NCBI GenBank assembly: GCA_964513465.1
Contig: CAZEMR010000063.1
Location: 1-17,062, forward strand
Origin: CAZEMR01 sp964513465
GTDB lineage: Bacteria > Bacteroidota > Ignavibacteria > Kapaibacteriales > UBA2268
Direction of reading: 5' to 3'
DNA: 17,062 nucleotides
The position numbers and the translations under genes are program-made. Below are positions 7,452-15,393 of this stretch, piece by piece (the stretch's first letter is position 1; every line of letters begins with the position of its first letter). The notes beneath the pieces are model-generated. The model had not been told where the DNA came from. It did no database searches and saw only the letters and a program-made list of their open reading frames with translations.

Positions 7452-8879
7452 ATGGCAGAAAAAACAAAGAAAAAAGCAGCTTTCAGGGAATTACCCTTTA
7501 CTTATTGGATAGCAATTATTTACGAGTTCTTCGAAAGAGGCTCGTATTACGGAATGATGAGCGTCCTCTCAGTCTATCTGGTTGACCAGCTCGGATTTGA
7601 CAAAACTCAGGTGGGTGTGATAAAAAGTACTATACAGCCCTTGCTGTACTTCCTGCCTATCATTACCGGCGCTATTGCCGACCGCATGGGCTATCGCAAA
7701 ACGCTTATGGTGGCCTTCGCGCTGCTTGGTACGGGTTACTTCCTGACCGCACAGGCAACGGAGTACCTGCCGGTATTCCTCTCGCTTGTAATTATGGGAC
7801 TCGGCGCGGGTACGTTCAAGCCCGTGATTTCCGGAACAATCGCAAAAGTGACGGACGAGGAGACCAGCACCCTCGGCTTCGGAATATTCTATTGGACAAT
7901 CAATCTCGGGGCCTTCCTGTTCCCGATGTTCATCGTCCCGGCGCTGAAATCGATCGACTGGTCGTATGTGATTCTCGCCTCGGCCATCGGTACCGGCGCA
8001 ATGCTTATTCCGACTATATTTATATATAAAGAGCCGCCGCGCGAAGAGCACGCAAAAGAGCCCTTTATGGTTGCGCTCAAAGACATTTTCTCGAAAGTAT
8101 GGATGGTATTCAGGGACTGGCGATTTATCCTGTTTATTTTCATTTATTCATGGTTCTGGATTCTGTATTTCCAGATGTTCGACAGTGTGCTGTGGTATGT
8201 GGACGCATTTGTTGACGCCTCGCCCCTTGATAATTTCGTACAGAATACGCTCGGGATAAACTGGAGCTTTGCAGTCGAACACGTTACCGTATTGAATGCG
8301 CTTACAATTATTCTTTTGCAGATTTTCGTATCAACAATCGTCCGTAAAACCAAGGCGCTGCCCACGATGGTCGCCGGCATTGCGATCGGTACGATCGGCA
8401 TGGCGATACTTTCGCTCGGCACCAGCATCTGGGTGTTTATGCTCGGAATCTTCCTGTTCTCGATTGGCGAAATGACTGCTCACCCGAAATTCATTTCTTA
8501 CCTCGGGCTAATTGCGCCGCCGGATAAAAAAGCGACCTATATGGGATTCGGATTCCTATATGGCGTATTCGGCTCGGCAATCGGCGGATACCTTGGCGCG
8601 CGCCTGTATGTAGGATTTATCGACAAACCGATGATCGAATATGTCCGCACCACAATATATAAAAAGGGGTCGGACGTCTTAGTCGGCGCCGACGCGCAGA
8701 TTCACCATGCGATGGAGGCTGCGGAAAAGGCAGGCATACCCAAGGCCGACGTTGTCACTATGGCAAATACATCCGAGCTATGGCTGACTTTCAGCCTTAT
8801 CGGAGTGGTGTGTATTGCCGGACTTCTGCTTTATCAGAAATTTATCGGAACACGGGAAACCTCGAATGGGAATAAATAA
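7452..8879 (+). CDS. POT/PTR2-family proton-dependent peptide transporter
   Basis: A 475-residue multi-spanning inner-membrane carrier of the major facilitator superfamily, POT (PTR2) branch. Such carriers bring di- and tripeptides into the cytoplasm with protons. The family's first-helix signature is visible at residues 25-34 as EFFERGSYYG, keeping E25, E28, R29 and the YYG of ExxERFxYYG but with Gly instead of Phe at position 30. A motif-A loop follows (GAIADRMGYRKT, about 73-84). Most of the protein is hydrophobic helices. A hydrophilic insertion of about 60 residues (roughly 385-450, with GADAQIHHAMEAAEKAGIPK) lies before the last helix. The length fits a 12-14-helix carrier. The ATG at 7452 is the only sensible start and lacks a Shine-Dalgarno, as is common in this phylum. 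It leads the peptide operon. The exact substrate (peptides versus another POT substrate) is not readable. Confidence 0.9.
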   Translation: MAEKTKKKAAFRELPFTYWIAIIYEFFERGSYYGMMSVLSVYLVDQLGFDKTQVGVIKSTIQPLLYFLPIITGAIADRMGYRKTLMVAFALLGTGYFLTAQATEYLPVFLSLVIMGLGAGTFKPVISGTIAKVTDEETSTLGFGIFYWTINLGAFLFPMFIVPALKSIDWSYVILASAIGTGAMLIPTIFIYKEPPREEHAKEPFMVALKDIFSKVWMVFRDWRFILFIFIYSWFWILYFQMFDSVLWYVDAFVDASPLDNFVQNTLGINWSFAVEHVTVLNALTIILLQIFVSTIVRKTKALPTMVAGIAIGTIGMAILSLGTSIWVFMLGIFLFSIGEMTAHPKFISYLGLIAPPDKKATYMGFGFLYGVFGSAIGGYLGARLYVGFIDKPMIEYVRTTIYKKGSDVLVGADAQIHHAMEAAEKAGIPKADVVTMANTSELWLTFSLIGVVCIAGLLLYQKFIGTRETSNGNK

Positions 8880-10284
8880 AGTAATAATAGCATTTTTTGC
8901 GATCGTCGCAATGGCTGTGTCGTCATGTACGGCACAGCCCGGCGACGTCCGCAATCCAATATTCGGCTCGGCATATCTCGAAAACGCCGGATATGATTTC
9001 CTCGGGCGCATGTGCGATATGGCCGGGGGCAGGCTGCCCGGCAGCCCCAACAACAAACGCGCCGTGGAAATGCTTACGGCGGAATTGACCAAATTCGGCT
9101 ATTCCGCAGAAATCGAAACATTCCAAATGCCCGGCTGGGTCCGCGAAAATGACGAAATCGTCGTAATGGCGCCCTACTACCGCAAGCTTCGGGCCTGCGC
9201 GCTGGGTTATGTCAACAAAACATTCCCGCTCGAGGGCACAATTTACTACGCAGGCCACGGCTACGAAGAGGACTACGACAAGGATAACCTCGACGGCCGC
9301 TTCGTACTAATAGAGCAGGGCGGAGCAAAGGGCAGACGCCGGATACTGCGCTATGAGCAGATCGAAATCGCCGCCCGTAAAGGCGCATACGGAATCCTGT
9401 TTATAAATAATAAAGAGGGCGGACTGCTCCAGGCCGGAGTAACCAATTTCGACGGCGAACCCTCGGCAATCCCGGCATACAGCATTACCTATGAAGAGGG
9501 GATGTGGCTGAAGCGGCTCGCTGAACGCGGCGAAACCGTATCGCTCAAAATGTGGAACCGCTCATATACTACAAAGGAGCCGATCGAATCGCAGAATGTG
9601 GTTTGCAGGCTGCCCGGACGAAGCGACAAAAAGATTGTAATCGGCGCTCATATCGACTCATGGGATCTCGGTCAGGGCGCGGGCGACAATGGCCACGGCA
9701 CGGCAATACTGCTGGATGTGGCGCGGCTTTTGAAGAAATATGCTCCGGAGAATGAATATACACTCGAATTCGTATGGTTCAACGCCGAGGAGCTCGGGCT
9801 GTGGGGGTCGAAGGCATATGCCGCCCGCCACGCAGACGAAGTCGCGGCGATGATTAATATGGACATGACCAGTTCGCCGAGCGGGATCAATCTGATGGGA
9901 TTCAAAGAATACGAAGAATTTTTTGAAAATATTATCTCCGAATGGTCGGGTTATGACATGAATAAAGGCGTATTCAATCACCCCTGGCCGAACAGCGACC
10001 ACATGTATTTCATGTTCGAAGGCATACCGTCGTTCACCCTTACCGGCGAACTCGAGGAAGGCCTGATAGAAAATTACCACGCATTCGGCGATACTTTCGA
10101 CAAAGTCAATGTCCGATTCCTGAGCGATGCTGCGGCTGTGGTGTCGCTATTGGCATACAATCTGGCCAACCCCGGAGAATTCGCGCATCCGAAATATTCG
10201 AGAGATCAGCTCCGAGAAATGATGATCGAACATGGCATGGACGAGCGGCTTAAAGAACAAAAACAGTGGCCATTCGGCGAATAA
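8866..10284 (+). CDS. M28-family zinc peptidase lipoprotein (carboxypeptidase Q/PGCP-like) with PA domain
   Basis: A 472-residue envelope metallopeptidase. The ATG at 8866 is chosen because it starts a lipoprotein-type signal (MGINKVIIAFFAIVAMAVSSC, lipidated Cys21); the open frame further upstream runs inside the transporter gene. The start overlaps the transporter stop by 14 nt, which suggests translational coupling. A protease-associated domain (about 118-240; GRFVLIEQGG, ARKGAYGILFIN) precedes the catalytic core. Metal ligands and catalytic residues of M28 are all visible: H262 and D264 (AHIDSWDLGQG), D274 (AGDNGHG), E308-E309 (NAEELGLWGSKAY), D333 (NMDM) and H379 (NSDHMYF). The DSWDLGQG stretch and the length resemble carboxypeptidase Q/plasma glutamate carboxypeptidase, which hydrolyses dipeptides or small peptides. 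No T9SS tail is present, and no acidic export signal follows the Cys, so it is more likely periplasm-facing than surface-exposed; that is inference. Confidence 0.92.
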   Translation: MGINKVIIAFFAIVAMAVSSCTAQPGDVRNPIFGSAYLENAGYDFLGRMCDMAGGRLPGSPNNKRAVEMLTAELTKFGYSAEIETFQMPGWVRENDEIVVMAPYYRKLRACALGYVNKTFPLEGTIYYAGHGYEEDYDKDNLDGRFVLIEQGGAKGRRRILRYEQIEIAARKGAYGILFINNKEGGLLQAGVTNFDGEPSAIPAYSITYEEGMWLKRLAERGETVSLKMWNRSYTTKEPIESQNVVCRLPGRSDKKIVIGAHIDSWDLGQGAGDNGHGTAILLDVARLLKKYAPENEYTLEFVWFNAEELGLWGSKAYAARHADEVAAMINMDMTSSPSGINLMGFKEYEEFFENIISEWSGYDMNKGVFNHPWPNSDHMYFMFEGIPSFTLTGELEEGLIENYHAFGDTFDKVNVRFLSDAAAVVSLLAYNLANPGEFAHPKYSRDQLREMMIEHGMDERLKEQKQWPFGE

Positions 10285-10287
10285 TTT

Positions 10288-10902
10288 ATGATTAAATATC
10301 TAATTATATTAATCGCATTATCGCAGATCGCCGCAGCGCAGCTATTGCCAGGCGGGGAACGCGAACGCTACGAAGGGGGCGACCGCAAGCTCAGCTCCGG
10401 TATGGCCTACGCTGACTTCGCAATGAAAGGCGCCAATATGCTCGACGAATGGGGAGTAGAGGCCGGCCTCGGATTCGGAGTCCACATTACCCGAAAATTC
10501 ACTCTCGGCATTGGCGTTTATCAGCTATTCTCGCAGAATATCCGTATCCACATCGACGAAACTGCCGCCAGCCCGCTGCTTTGGCTGACCTACGGCGGCG
10601 CCGAGCTCGGATACCGTACTCCGGTTATGGGTGGGTTCGAAATAGGCGCAGAGGCTCTGATCGCAATGGGATATTCGAATATCTCGCTATCGCCGGATGT
10701 GGGAGCATTTGTCGATGCGAATAACGACTGGTATTTCCTCGCCGAGCCCTCTTTGCTGGCGGGCTGGCGATTCACCGATCTGAGCTTTTTGCAAATATCA
10801 CTCGGCTGGCGGATCGCTGCCGGAGTGGATTATAAAAACGTGCTGGACGACTCCGATTTGAGCGGGGCCGTCGCCGGAATAAAGCTGATCACATCTTTCT
10901 GA
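10288..10902 (+). CDS. Small outer-membrane beta-barrel protein, first of three tandem paralogues
   Basis: A 204-residue exported protein of unknown function. It has a signal peptide (MIKYLIILIALSQIAAAQ, cleavage near AAA/Q) followed by amphipathic strands rich in Gly and aromatics, and it ends in Phe (KLITSF), typical of outer-membrane barrels. It shares landmarks with the next two genes: FSQNIRIHIDE in the first third, ELGYRTP in the middle, then LAEPSLLAGW and GWRIAAGVDY followed by DLSG near the end. It is the most diverged of the three. It starts 3 nt after the peptidase stop without a visible ribosome-binding site, so it is probably translated from the operon mRNA by coupling or reinitiation. 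A role as a porin or receptor accessory is only suggested by context. Confidence 0.8.
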   Translation: MIKYLIILIALSQIAAAQLLPGGERERYEGGDRKLSSGMAYADFAMKGANMLDEWGVEAGLGFGVHITRKFTLGIGVYQLFSQNIRIHIDETAASPLLWLTYGGAELGYRTPVMGGFEIGAEALIAMGYSNISLSPDVGAFVDANNDWYFLAEPSLLAGWRFTDLSFLQISLGWRIAAGVDYKNVLDDSDLSGAVAGIKLITSF

Positions 10903-10909
10903 CCGCACT

Positions 10910-11524
10910 ATGAGATTAACGCTTATATATATAATGATTCTATTTTGCGCGAGCAACGCTGCAGCCCAGGATGGCCTGTTCGGCAGCGTTTCGGGATATG
11001 GCGAGCCAATGATTCAGGTGTCGCAGGTCGAAGACCACACCGTACTGCTCGCAGGCGCAAAGCTGGGAGTCATACTCGGCGGCAGACTGATGTTTGCTGC
11101 CCACCTTTCGAATATGATCAGCCAGAATGTCGAATCGCAATACCTCGATCCCAAATCCGGCCGCAGACCCTATCTGACGATGGATTTCTATGCATTCGAG
11201 CTTGGGTATATATTCACCAGGGGCGAAAAATTCCACTTCTTTGCGCGCGCGACCGGGGGCTGGGGCTATGTCAATTATTTCTCCGACCTCGTCCGAATCG
11301 AAGATGAGGTATATAATCCGGACTATGGCTACGACCTGTATTATACGCTCGAGCCGAGGATCGCATTGTTGATGGAAATCAACGACTGGATCTACCTCGC
11401 CGCCGACGCAGGCTGGCGCATAGCAATTGGCGCCGATTACGAATATCGGGGCGAGGTATACGACAACAGCCGCCTTTCGGGCTATACAATTCAAATATCC
11501 GTAATTTTCGGAACCATGAAATGA
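10910..11524 (+). CDS. Small outer-membrane beta-barrel protein, second of three tandem paralogues
   Basis: A 204-residue exported protein of unknown function, with signal peptide (MRLTLIYIMILFCASNAAAQ). It shares with the third paralogue the pattern SQNVESQYLDPKSG...P.L.M.F, then FELGYIFTRGEKFHFFARATG, TLEPRIALLMEINDWIYLAA and GWRIAIGADYEY...RLSG. The alternating hydrophobic strands with Tyr/Trp girdles fit a small barrel of about eight strands. It begins 7 nt after the first paralogue. Its stop overlaps the third paralogue's start as ATGA (11521-11524). Possible roles include porin, receptor partner or surface structural protein; the sequence does not decide. Confidence 0.8.
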   Translation: MRLTLIYIMILFCASNAAAQDGLFGSVSGYGEPMIQVSQVEDHTVLLAGAKLGVILGGRLMFAAHLSNMISQNVESQYLDPKSGRRPYLTMDFYAFELGYIFTRGEKFHFFARATGGWGYVNYFSDLVRIEDEVYNPDYGYDLYYTLEPRIALLMEINDWIYLAADAGWRIAIGADYEYRGEVYDNSRLSGYTIQISVIFGTMK

Positions 11525-12162
11525 AACATTTTACCGGAATATTAGTATTAATAATTGTTTTGTCAGCAAACGCTAAGGCGTTCGATAGCGAAGAGCAGAC
11601 TCTCTTCGGTAATGCGGCCAGCCAGCCGATCGGCTTCTATGGCGCGCTCAGCGGTTCGCTCAGCGGAGTTGGCGGCAAGGCGGTATTTATTAATGGCGTG
11701 CGCGCCGGAGTGATACTGAATCACTCGTGGGCAATCGGCGCAGGGGCCTATAATCTGGCCAGCCGGAATATCATTTCCGAATACAGCGATCCGGTTGTCG
11801 GCGAATCTCCGATGCTGGATATGAACTACTTCGGAATTGAGATAGAATATATAAATAATCCGGAATCGCTGATTCACATTGCTGTTTCAACCCTCGTCGG
11901 GTCCGGAATTATTCGTTATAATCTGCGCTCTTACGACGAGGAAGAGTATAGTTTTTACGATCCGGAATACGGGAATTCATGGTTTTTTGTTGTCCGCCCC
12001 CAGGCCAGCGCTGAAATCAATCTGACCGAATGGATGCGCGCAGGGCTTGCCGGAGGCTACCGGCTGACTATCGGCGCGCTTTATGATTACCATGAAAAAT
12101 ATACCGACAAAACGCTTAGCAATTTCGAAATGCAGTTTTATCTGAAATTCGGAGTTTTTTAA
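11521..12162 (+). CDS. Small outer-membrane beta-barrel protein, third of three tandem paralogues
   Basis: A 213-residue exported protein of unknown function, with signal peptide (MKHFTGILVLIIVLSANAKA, cleavage before FDSEE). Landmarks match the second paralogue position by position: GVRAGVILNHSWAIGAGAYN, ASRNIISEYSDPVVGESPML, FGIEIEYINNPESLIHIA, VVRPQASAEINLTEWMRAGLAGGYRLTIGALYDY and a terminal Phe. Some family residues differ (SRN for SQN, GYRLTIG for GWRIAIG). The ATGA overlap with the preceding stop indicates translational coupling. It is followed after 61 nt by the TonB-dependent receptor. Confidence 0.8.
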   Translation: MKHFTGILVLIIVLSANAKAFDSEEQTLFGNAASQPIGFYGALSGSLSGVGGKAVFINGVRAGVILNHSWAIGAGAYNLASRNIISEYSDPVVGESPMLDMNYFGIEIEYINNPESLIHIAVSTLVGSGIIRYNLRSYDEEEYSFYDPEYGNSWFFVVRPQASAEINLTEWMRAGLAGGYRLTIGALYDYHEKYTDKTLSNFEMQFYLKFGVF

Positions 12163-12223
12163 GAATAATTTGATAAGCAGTAAAAAAAAGATTAATCGGA
12201 AAAGAGAAAATCGGGCAGGCAGA

Positions 12224-14554
12224 ATGAAGGCATTAATATTTTTATTGATAATTGTATTCTTATTCGGAATAAATTCTAACGCGCAGGACAAACCCACTAC
12301 AACAATCCGCGGCACACTTGTCGATTACCAGACCCAGCGACCGATCCCGGGCGCGAGCATCACAATCACAGGTTCGAAGCTGGGCGCCAATTCCCAGAGC
12401 AACGGCGAATTCCGCATCGAAGACGTTCCGGCCGGACGCCACGAGCTGGTCATCAGTGCGATTGGCTACGAAACCCAGCATCGGCGGATTGTAGCTACCT
12501 CCGGCAAAGAGCTGATAATAACAGCCGAGCTCAACATGAGCGTTGTCGAGCTCGAGGGCGTCACCGTTACCGATTCGCGGGGCAATTTCGAACCGATCAA
12601 CGAATCAGCCATCGTCAGCTCGGTGCAGTTCACAGTCGACGACGTCGAGCGATTCGCAGGAAGCCGCATGGATCCAGCGCGCGCAGCGCAGAACTATCCC
12701 GGGGTCATCGGTGCAAACGACCAGCGCAATGATATAATAATTCGCGGAGGCTCGCCGACCGAGCTGCTCTGGAGGCTCGACGGACTGGATATTCCCAATC
12801 CCAACCACTTCGCCACCCAGGGCGCTACCGGAGGTCCGGTGAGCGCGCTCAACAGCACATTGCTCGACAACAGCGACTTCCTGACCGGCGCATTCCCGGC
12901 GGAGTACGGCGATAAAATGAGTGGTGTGTTCGACCTTCGTACCCGCCGTGGCAACGACGAACGCTATGAATTTATGGGACAATTCGGATTCAACGGCTTC
13001 GAATTCGGAGCCGAAGGACCGCTGCCCATGCGCAAATCCTCATTTCTGGCGAATTACAGATATTCATTTCTTGATTTGTTGAACCAAATCGGTTTCGACT
13101 TCGGATTCAGCGGTATCCCGCGCTATCAGGACGGCACGCTGAAGCTGGATTTGGCCCCCGCGGAGAATCACCATATCAGCGTGACAGGGCTGTTCGGAAT
13201 TTCGAAGATAGATATTAAGGAAAGCCTGGAGCAGGGCGTCGAAACCGGAGACAGCGACATAAGCAATGGCACAGATTTCGGCTCGCTCGGTATAAACTGG
13301 AAATGGCTTTTTGCCGAAAATGCTTATGGCAATCTTGTCGTTGGCACCGTTTACTCGCAGTATCATACATATATTGAGGAAATCACCACCGACGGCAATC
13401 ACCGCGTGACCGATATTTCGCCCGAGCTGACGAGCGAGTCGATCGAGGCCTATCATACCGCGCGATATAGCATAAATTATTCCCCATCGTCGAGGCATTT
13501 TATAACAGCCGGAGTCGAAGGCCGATTCCGCTATTATGACCTCTACGGCGAAGACCTGATGGACGAAAGCGAGGACAAATGGCTTATGAACGAGCGCGGC
13601 AACAGCGTCCAGACCCTGAGCTATATCAACTGGAACTGGCGCATCACCGAGGATATTACGGCGAATATGGGGCTTCATTCGCAATATCTTGCGCTCAACG
13701 AGAATGCGACTATCGAGCCGCGGTTCGGGCTTTCGTGGCGATTCCTTCCGGCGCATAAGCTTGAGCTTGGGTTTGGCGTACACCGCCAATCGTTGCCGCT
13801 GATCGTATATTTCGACGGCGAAGGCAACGAAGACCTCGATTTTATGCAGTCGATTCATTATGTGGCGGGATATTCATGGCAGATAACCGCCGACGCGATG
13901 ATGCGGATCGAGGGATATTACAAGGATATATCGAAAGCACCGGTCGAGCGCAGCAGCAGCTACTGGAGCTTCCTGAATTCCGGCACGGGCTTCGGAGTAG
14001 TGGAAGGCTCCGGATATGACGCCGTCAGCGAAGGCCTGGGCAAAGCATATGGTGCGGAGTTCTCCGTAATCAGGAATTTTTCTGGCAATTATTATATAAC
14101 AGCGACTGCCTCATACGTCCGGCAGCAATATCTCGCAAGCGACGGAGTCTGGCGATTCGGCGCATTTGACAATATATATATAATGAATCTGCTCGCGGGG
14201 TATGAGTGGACGCTTTCGCCGTCGATGTCGTTCGAGTTTTCGGGTAAATACACACTCGCCGGTGGCAATCCGTATATCCCGATCGATATTGAGCGCTCGA
14301 TTTTGTATAATAAAACAAAGCGGGACTATGACCGCGCATACAGCGTCAGGACGCCGGATTACAGCCGTTTCGATCTCAGGATCGATCTGCGGCACAACAT
14401 GGAATCGGTCTCGGTGATAAGTTATATTTCGGCAGAGAATATATTCAACACGCATAATGTATTGAATTATAAATTCAATAAGTCCACTCAGTCGGTCAGG
14501 GCAGTTTACCAGACCGGCTTCTTCTTTGTGGGCGGCGTAAGGGTGGAGTTTTAG
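12224..14554 (+). CDS. TonB-dependent receptor with N-terminal carboxypeptidase-regulatory-like domain
   Basis: A 776-residue outer-membrane active transporter. The frame reaches back to a TTG at 12170, but the ATG at 12224 starts the signal peptide directly (MKALIFLLIIVFLFGINSNA) and follows GGCAGGCAGA, so it is preferred. A CarboxypepD_reg-like Ig domain covers about 25-110 (GTLVDYQTQRPIPGASITI, SNGEFRIEDVPAGRHELV, ISAIGYET), common in Bacteroidota receptors. The plug domain covers about 115-240 (RAAQNYPGVI, NDIIIRGGSPTELLWRLDGL, GAFPAEYGDKMSGVFDLRTR). The barrel fills the remainder and ends FFFVGGVRVEF with a terminal Phe. No SusD partner is adjacent, so this is not a classic SusCD pair. 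Its position after a peptide carrier and a peptidase suggests peptide uptake, but the substrate is not readable. Its TAG stop overlaps the convergent minus-strand gene's stop. Confidence 0.9.
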   Translation: MKALIFLLIIVFLFGINSNAQDKPTTTIRGTLVDYQTQRPIPGASITITGSKLGANSQSNGEFRIEDVPAGRHELVISAIGYETQHRRIVATSGKELIITAELNMSVVELEGVTVTDSRGNFEPINESAIVSSVQFTVDDVERFAGSRMDPARAAQNYPGVIGANDQRNDIIIRGGSPTELLWRLDGLDIPNPNHFATQGATGGPVSALNSTLLDNSDFLTGAFPAEYGDKMSGVFDLRTRRGNDERYEFMGQFGFNGFEFGAEGPLPMRKSSFLANYRYSFLDLLNQIGFDFGFSGIPRYQDGTLKLDLAPAENHHISVTGLFGISKIDIKESLEQGVETGDSDISNGTDFGSLGINWKWLFAENAYGNLVVGTVYSQYHTYIEEITTDGNHRVTDISPELTSESIEAYHTARYSINYSPSSRHFITAGVEGRFRYYDLYGEDLMDESEDKWLMNERGNSVQTLSYINWNWRITEDITANMGLHSQYLALNENATIEPRFGLSWRFLPAHKLELGFGVHRQSLPLIVYFDGEGNEDLDFMQSIHYVAGYSWQITADAMMRIEGYYKDISKAPVERSSSYWSFLNSGTGFGVVEGSGYDAVSEGLGKAYGAEFSVIRNFSGNYYITATASYVRQQYLASDGVWRFGAFDNIYIMNLLAGYEWTLSPSMSFEFSGKYTLAGGNPYIPIDIERSILYNKTKRDYDRAYSVRTPDYSRFDLRIDLRHNMESVSVISYISAENIFNTHNVLNYKFNKSTQSVRAVYQTGFFFVGGVRVEF

Positions 14555-15321
14555 GGAATCTGGATGCGCTTGCGAACGTAGCGGGATTTGCCGATTCGCA
14601 CCTCGCCGATATAATCGCCCGACGGCATTCGCCGGCCTTCGTCGCTGCGCAGATTCCAGTCCAGCTCGTAAGCGCCGGCTGGCTGCTGCCCCTTGAACAG
14701 AGTGCGGATCACAGTCGCATCATATGAATATATTACTACCTCGACTTCGGCGGGATGTTCCAGTGTATAACGGATTCGCGGCGAAACGTCTTCGCTAATC
14801 CCCAGGAATTGACCAATAGCGCCCATCGAAATTTTCGCTCCGTAAGGATTATAAGTAGATACGAACGGCACATGGAATGCTTTGATGATACCTATCTCGT
14901 GCTGAACGATTTCCATCGGCGTTGGCTTCAGGAATTCGCTGTGAATATTTTCCATATTCTGCATAGCGATCTGCCAGGGCATTCCGGAGCGGATTTTATC
15001 CCGAAGCTCGAGCTGGGGTCTGACTGCCTCCAGATCGTTCTGCAGGCGTGCCAGTGGAGTCATATTGAGCCTCATCGCCCGATAGTAATTGCTGTCCTGT
15101 TGCGCAGAGAAATCATAATCCAGATAGCCTGGCAGCACCGGCTGATCGTCGGCGCCGAGAGTTGAATCGGGCGAATCGGTCAGCACTTCGCGCGCGGGGC
15201 GCTTCTCGCGGCGGAGCATCAAGTCGATATCGACGGAATCCTGTTGCTGAAATGCATAAGCAGCGCAGGGTGCGAAAAAAGCAATTAACAATATATATAC
15301 AGGCAGAGATAGATTTTTCAT
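14551..15321 (-). CDS. Exported protein with C-terminal FlgD-type Ig domain, function unknown
   Basis: A 256-residue protein; I do not recognise the family of its main part. The ATG at 15321 begins a signal peptide (MKNLSLPVYILLIAFFAP, cleavage near AYA/F). A start four codons earlier (15333) is possible. The middle region, about 80-150, is mostly helical and charged (LARLQNDLEAVRPQLELRDK, IAMQNMENIHSEFL). The last 75 residues form a FlgD-like Ig domain: RIRYTLEHPAEVEVVIYSYD, IRTLFKGQQPAGAYELDWNL, then GRRMPSGDYIGEVRIG, the WD...G..vpsG.Y pattern. Such domains are frequent at the C-termini of secreted proteins in this superphylum, sometimes serving as sorting or anchoring modules. It converges on the TonB receptor with stop codons overlapping by 3-4 nt, leaving no room for a terminator between them. 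No clear promoter is seen upstream. Confidence 0.8.
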   Translation of the reverse strand: MKNLSLPVYILLIAFFAPCAAYAFQQQDSVDIDLMLRREKRPAREVLTDSPDSTLGADDQPVLPGYLDYDFSAQQDSNYYRAMRLNMTPLARLQNDLEAVRPQLELRDKIRSGMPWQIAMQNMENIHSEFLKPTPMEIVQHEIGIIKAFHVPFVSTYNPYGAKISMGAIGQFLGISEDVSPRIRYTLEHPAEVEVVIYSYDATVIRTLFKGQQPAGAYELDWNLRSDEGRRMPSGDYIGEVRIGKSRYVRKRIQIP

Positions 15322-15393
15322 GCGGATATTCATATTTAATTAAGATAGTTAAAGAAAAAGCGCCATTTGCTAAAAAATGAATTATAATATAAT

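Larger units (their letters stand above)
7363..14554 (+). other. Putative six-gene operon: POT transporter, M28 peptidase, three outer-membrane barrels, TonB receptor
   Basis: Six same-strand genes run with very tight junctions. The transporter and peptidase overlap by 14 nt; peptidase to the first barrel is 3 nt; first to second barrel is 7 nt; second and third barrels overlap by ATGA; third barrel to receptor is 61 nt. No terminator is visible inside. A TAnnTTTG element precedes the first gene. The largest gap, before the receptor, contains a near-match TAATTTG at 12166-12172, so a secondary promoter there cannot be excluded. Confidence 0.65.

Noticed and set aside
8815..8865. Upstream extension of the M28 peptidase inside the transporter gene
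   Set aside because: It would bury the lipoprotein signal behind 17 residues. The ATG at 8866 gives a proper signal with lipobox Cys21.
12170..12223. TTG-initiated extension of the TonB receptor
   Set aside because: It adds a highly basic 18-residue stretch ahead of the signal peptide. The ATG at 12224 has a better context.
13064..13858. 264-codon minus-strand open frame inside the TonB receptor
   Set aside because: It is antisense to a well-supported gene, has no recognisable domain, and its composition reflects the complementary strand.
12224..14554. SusC-type receptor of a SusCD glycan locus
   Set aside because: No SusD-like lipoprotein or glycan-active enzyme is adjacent, and the length is that of an ordinary TonB receptor rather than a SusC protein of about 1000 residues.
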